Shown here: piece after piece, positions 62,601 to 64,000 of the stretch | Position numbering within the stretch: position 1 is the stretch's first letter | Layout: each line of letters starts with the position of its first letter | From: Pseudomonas sp. | GTDB taxonomy: Bacteria; Pseudomonadota; Gammaproteobacteria; Pseudomonadales; Pseudomonadaceae | DNA: 64,000 nucleotides | Direction of reading: 5' to 3' | NCBI RefSeq assembly: GCF_030690725.1 | Contig: NZ_JAUYGD010000053.1 | Span: 1-64,000 of the forward strand | The notes under the pieces: generated by a model | The model's database searches: none | What the model was told of the DNA's origin: nothing | Seen by the model: the letters and a program-made list of their open reading frames with translations, nothing else | Made by a program: the position numbers and the translations under genes

Positions 62601-63185
62601 CCGCTGGCGCTGCTGATGCTCGGCTGGTTCTGGCTGGCCAACGTCGCCAGCGCCGGGGATGCCGAACCGCTGGCCTATCTGCCGTTGCTCAATCCGCTGG
62701 AGCTGGGTTTGCTGTTTGCCCTTGGCGCAGTGTTCGCCTGGGCGCGCATGGGCTTGGCTGAGCTGGGCGTGACAAACGTGCGCAGCCAGTGGCTGACTCA
62801 GGCCGTGGCGGGGGCTTCGCTGTTCGTCCTGTTGACTGCCATGGTCATGCGCAGCGCCCATCACTGGGGGGGCGTGCCTTATCAGCTGGATGCGCTGCTC
62901 GATTCGATGCTGGTGCAGGCCGGCTTGTCGATTGTCTGGACGCTGATCGCTCTACCGCTGATGGTCCTCGGCAACCGCCGTGGTCGGCGCGAGCTGTGGC
63001 TGATCGGTGCGGCGTTGATCGCGCTGGTGGTGGCCAAGCTGTTCTTCGTCGAACTGGGTAATCGCGGTGGCCTGGAGCGCATCGTGTCGTTTATTGGTGT
63101 GGGTGTGTTGCTGTTGGTGGTGGGCTATTTCGCCCCCTTGCCGGCACGCAAGGCGGATGCGGATCAGCCGCAGGAGCAAGCATGA
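59607..63185 (+). CDS. DUF2339 polytopic membrane protein
   Basis: A very large (1192-residue) inner-membrane protein. Two hydrophobic segments at the start (about 4-38), a short coiled coil, and a Pro/Ala/Glu-rich linker (about 70-150) precede a core of some thirty membrane helices rich in Leu, Ala and Trp, with repeated WLGLR(I/Q)Q-type loops. Such proteins are known only as DUF2339; function is not established. It overlaps the next gene by ATGA, and DUF2339-DUF3999 pairs recur in Pseudomonas, so the two products likely act together at the envelope. Start ATG 59607 gives a good first helix. Confidence 0.88.
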   Translation: MQWIFMLVGLVLGALADETLTASLLGALLGLGLGQALKLHGLERENAALTAQLKAFSQRFEQGTAALYERLLKLEQGATPAPEAPPLSTVAEPEPEPIASAQAAEPELDWTLDFVLPEPAPEPVVARQATPQPADAAPIKPPAKPWKPAEPRQPTLLERGFTAAKDWLLGGNTVLRVGVVLLFLGLAFLLRYATEGVVVPVELRYASVAASAVALLALGWWLRLRNPNYALMLQGTGIAVLYLTVFAAMRLHPLLDPGVALGLLVLVTVFSAILAVKQNALGLAAAAALGGFAAPILTSTGSGNHVALFSYFALLNAGIFAIAWFKAWRLLNLIGFVGTFGIGFAWGIRSYTPELLWSTEPFLILFFLMYVAIGLLFARRKLREALDAPEDRDALLRWAARKGDYIDATVLFGPPLVGFGLQFALVQHIEFAAAFSALALGLFYLVLARLLVGRTGDRAVLLVETCLALGVVFGSLAIPLGLDARWTSAAWAVEGAGIFWLGLRQQRSLARAFALLLQFGAALAFAIGLRGGELALLDGAPLGALMLGVALLFSYWQLRQDTEHASSWEVRGLPLLACAGLAFLYLIAPLLFAAQGTAISWALAGLLTLWLGLRIQARSFLFSAFAVQLLGGLVFMLDMAGNASSGMGGFSAGWQGLLTSSLIGFGLIAGMLLAARDPQVGADRRLLRGLSVVLLVGLVFLNLAVLFVLPWATASAVWGGSGLLIIWLSLHLQQRASFVFGLLLQVLAGLVFLAVSPLLFGQLSAEGLRPLAHMDFWTPLVLGVAALVGAWRLQQLARREAPSALGNFSLLGLAQMLLVWGAAWWALALSSEVLRFVAAEWQSSALLALLAASVALAAFLAPRTRWAELALLCCLLTPLAGVVLLHAWHLHYHPAAQFGWLSWTLLFAVHFWALRRLAVQLPAGALSAAHVLGCWLLLGVLALELRYLLLALSEHYNAWRWLGWALLPSAYLWLMALPRRWPWPLAAYPREYRLLAAAPLALLMLGWFWLANVASAGDAEPLAYLPLLNPLELGLLFALGAVFAWARMGLAELGVTNVRSQWLTQAVAGASLFVLLTAMVMRSAHHWGGVPYQLDALLDSMLVQAGLSIVWTLIALPLMVLGNRRGRRELWLIGAALIALVVAKLFFVELGNRGGLERIVSFIGVGVLLLVVGYFAPLPARKADADQPQEQA

Positions 63186-64000
63186 TCAGTCGTTTTATCC
63201 CTGGCGCATGCTGCGCTGCGTTTCTCGGCCTGCTGTGCAGCGCGTCAGTCCTGGCACAGGAGCAGCCGGGCGACTATGCGGTGCAATTACCGCTGAGTCT
63301 TAGTGGCGACGGCCCCTGGTATCGCCTGGATGTGCCGATGGCGGTGCATTTTGCCGCGCGCTATGGCGATTTGCGTGATCTGCGGGTGTTTAACGCCGAA
63401 GGTCAGGCCCTGGCTTATGCCCTGGTGGCAGGGCAGGGCGAGTCGCGCGACAGCCAGCAGGAGCAGGCGGTGAAGTGGTTTCCGCTGTACGCCGAGCAGG
63501 GCGACAGCAGTGCTACGCCGAGCCTGCGGGTACAGCGCAGTACCAGCGGCACGCTGATCGAGCTGCTCGATGAGGCGGGCTCCTCAGCCAAACCAGCCTT
63601 GCTGCGTGGTTGGCTGCTGGATGCCAGCGCACTGCAAGAGCCGTTGGTGCATCTGCAACTGGACTGGAGCGGCGGCCAGGATGGTTTTCAGCGTTTTAGC
63701 ATCGAAGCCAGTGATGACCTGCAAGCCTGGCAGCCCTGGGGCAGCGGCCAATTAGCGCGTCTGTCGTTTGATGGTGAGCGTGTCGAACAGCGCCAGGTCG
63801 AGCTGCCGGGGCGCAAGGCGCGCTACCTGCGCCTGCTCTGGCAAAGCCCACAGCAAGCGCCGCAGCTGACGGCGGCCAGCTTGCGCAGCCAACGCAGTGA
63901 CAGCATGCCGGCGCCGCTGGTGTGGTCGCAGCCGCTGGCGGCGACGCGCAGTCCGGATGGCCAGTATCAGTGGCAATTGCCCCTGGCCTTGCCGCTTGAG
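63182..64000 (+). CDS. DUF3999 protein, partial (runs off the window)
   Basis: The first 273 residues of an exported protein: signal peptide (about 1-26, cut after VLA), then a beta-rich periplasmic domain (WYRLDVPMAVHFAARYGDLRDLRVFNAEGQALAYAL) typical of DUF3999. The family normally ends with a C-terminal membrane anchor, which lies beyond the window. Start overlaps the DUF2339 stop (ATGA), so the two are translationally coupled. Function unknown. Confidence 0.85.
   Translation, partial: MISRFIPGACCAAFLGLLCSASVLAQEQPGDYAVQLPLSLSGDGPWYRLDVPMAVHFAARYGDLRDLRVFNAEGQALAYALVAGQGESRDSQQEQAVKWFPLYAEQGDSSATPSLRVQRSTSGTLIELLDEAGSSAKPALLRGWLLDASALQEPLVHLQLDWSGGQDGFQRFSIEASDDLQAWQPWGSGQLARLSFDGERVEQRQVELPGRKARYLRLLWQSPQQAPQLTAASLRSQRSDSMPAPLVWSQPLAATRSPDGQYQWQLPLALPLE

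Overview
The window comes from a gammaproteobacterium of the genus Pseudomonas or a very close relative. It is GC-rich. Its first 20 kb follow a gene order I know from Pseudomonas chromosomes: hisF, two solute-binding proteins, ctpA, envC, gpmI, rhodanese, grxC, secB, trmL, ntrC/ntrB, glnA, thiI, typA. It also carries a complete alginate-type exopolysaccharide cluster and a LasA-type peptidase. No rRNA, tRNA, CRISPR array, prophage or replication origin was seen.

Region by region. (1) 1-20.2 kb is conserved housekeeping: histidine synthesis, periplasmic peptidoglycan control (CtpA, EnvC), glycolysis, redox, export chaperone, tRNA modification, nitrogen regulation (NtrB/NtrC, and glnA behind a clear sigma-54 promoter), thiouridine synthesis and the BipA GTPase. 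Between these genes lie several fold-back repeats with terminal inverted repeats; two sit directly behind the T-runs of rho-independent terminators. (2) 20.4-32.7 kb is a two-partner-secretion / contact-dependent inhibition locus. It has a TpsB transporter, a 2758-residue CdiA-like exoprotein ending in a nuclease-like tip, a small candidate immunity gene, and then a graveyard of displaced modules: a truncated immunity-like gene, a headless toxin tip with its overlapping intact immunity gene, and a broken REP-associated transposase, separated by long palindromes. (3) 32.7-36 kb holds small lipoproteins and an RDD membrane protein of unknown role. (4) 36-42.6 kb holds a cytoplasmic PL7 alginate lyase, a LasA-like peptidase, and a small set that looks like polyamine/amine metabolism (solute-binding protein, cupin, FAD amine oxidoreductase, SnoaL-AraC regulator). 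(5) 42.6-58.4 kb is a 12-gene alginate-type cluster on the minus strand in the unusual order algD-algA-alg8-alg44-algK-algE-algI-algJ-algF-algX-algL-algG. (6) 58.9-64 kb holds a YkgJ-type cysteine-cluster protein and a DUF2339/DUF3999 membrane pair, the latter cut by the window edge.

How it works together: AlgA and AlgD make GDP-mannuronate; Alg8/Alg44 polymerise and move it under c-di-GMP control; AlgI/J/F/X acetylate it; AlgK/AlgE export it; AlgL trims it in the periplasm; the separate PL7 lyase could degrade internalised oligomers. The protein in the AlgG position keeps the beta-helix fold but seems to have lost the epimerase catalytic motif (DPHD reads as DLGN), and AlgK has lost its lipobox cysteine. 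The cluster may therefore make a mannuronate-only or otherwise non-standard polymer. These two losses, the gene order, the decayed CDI module array and the terminator-associated fold-back elements are the observations most worth a second look.
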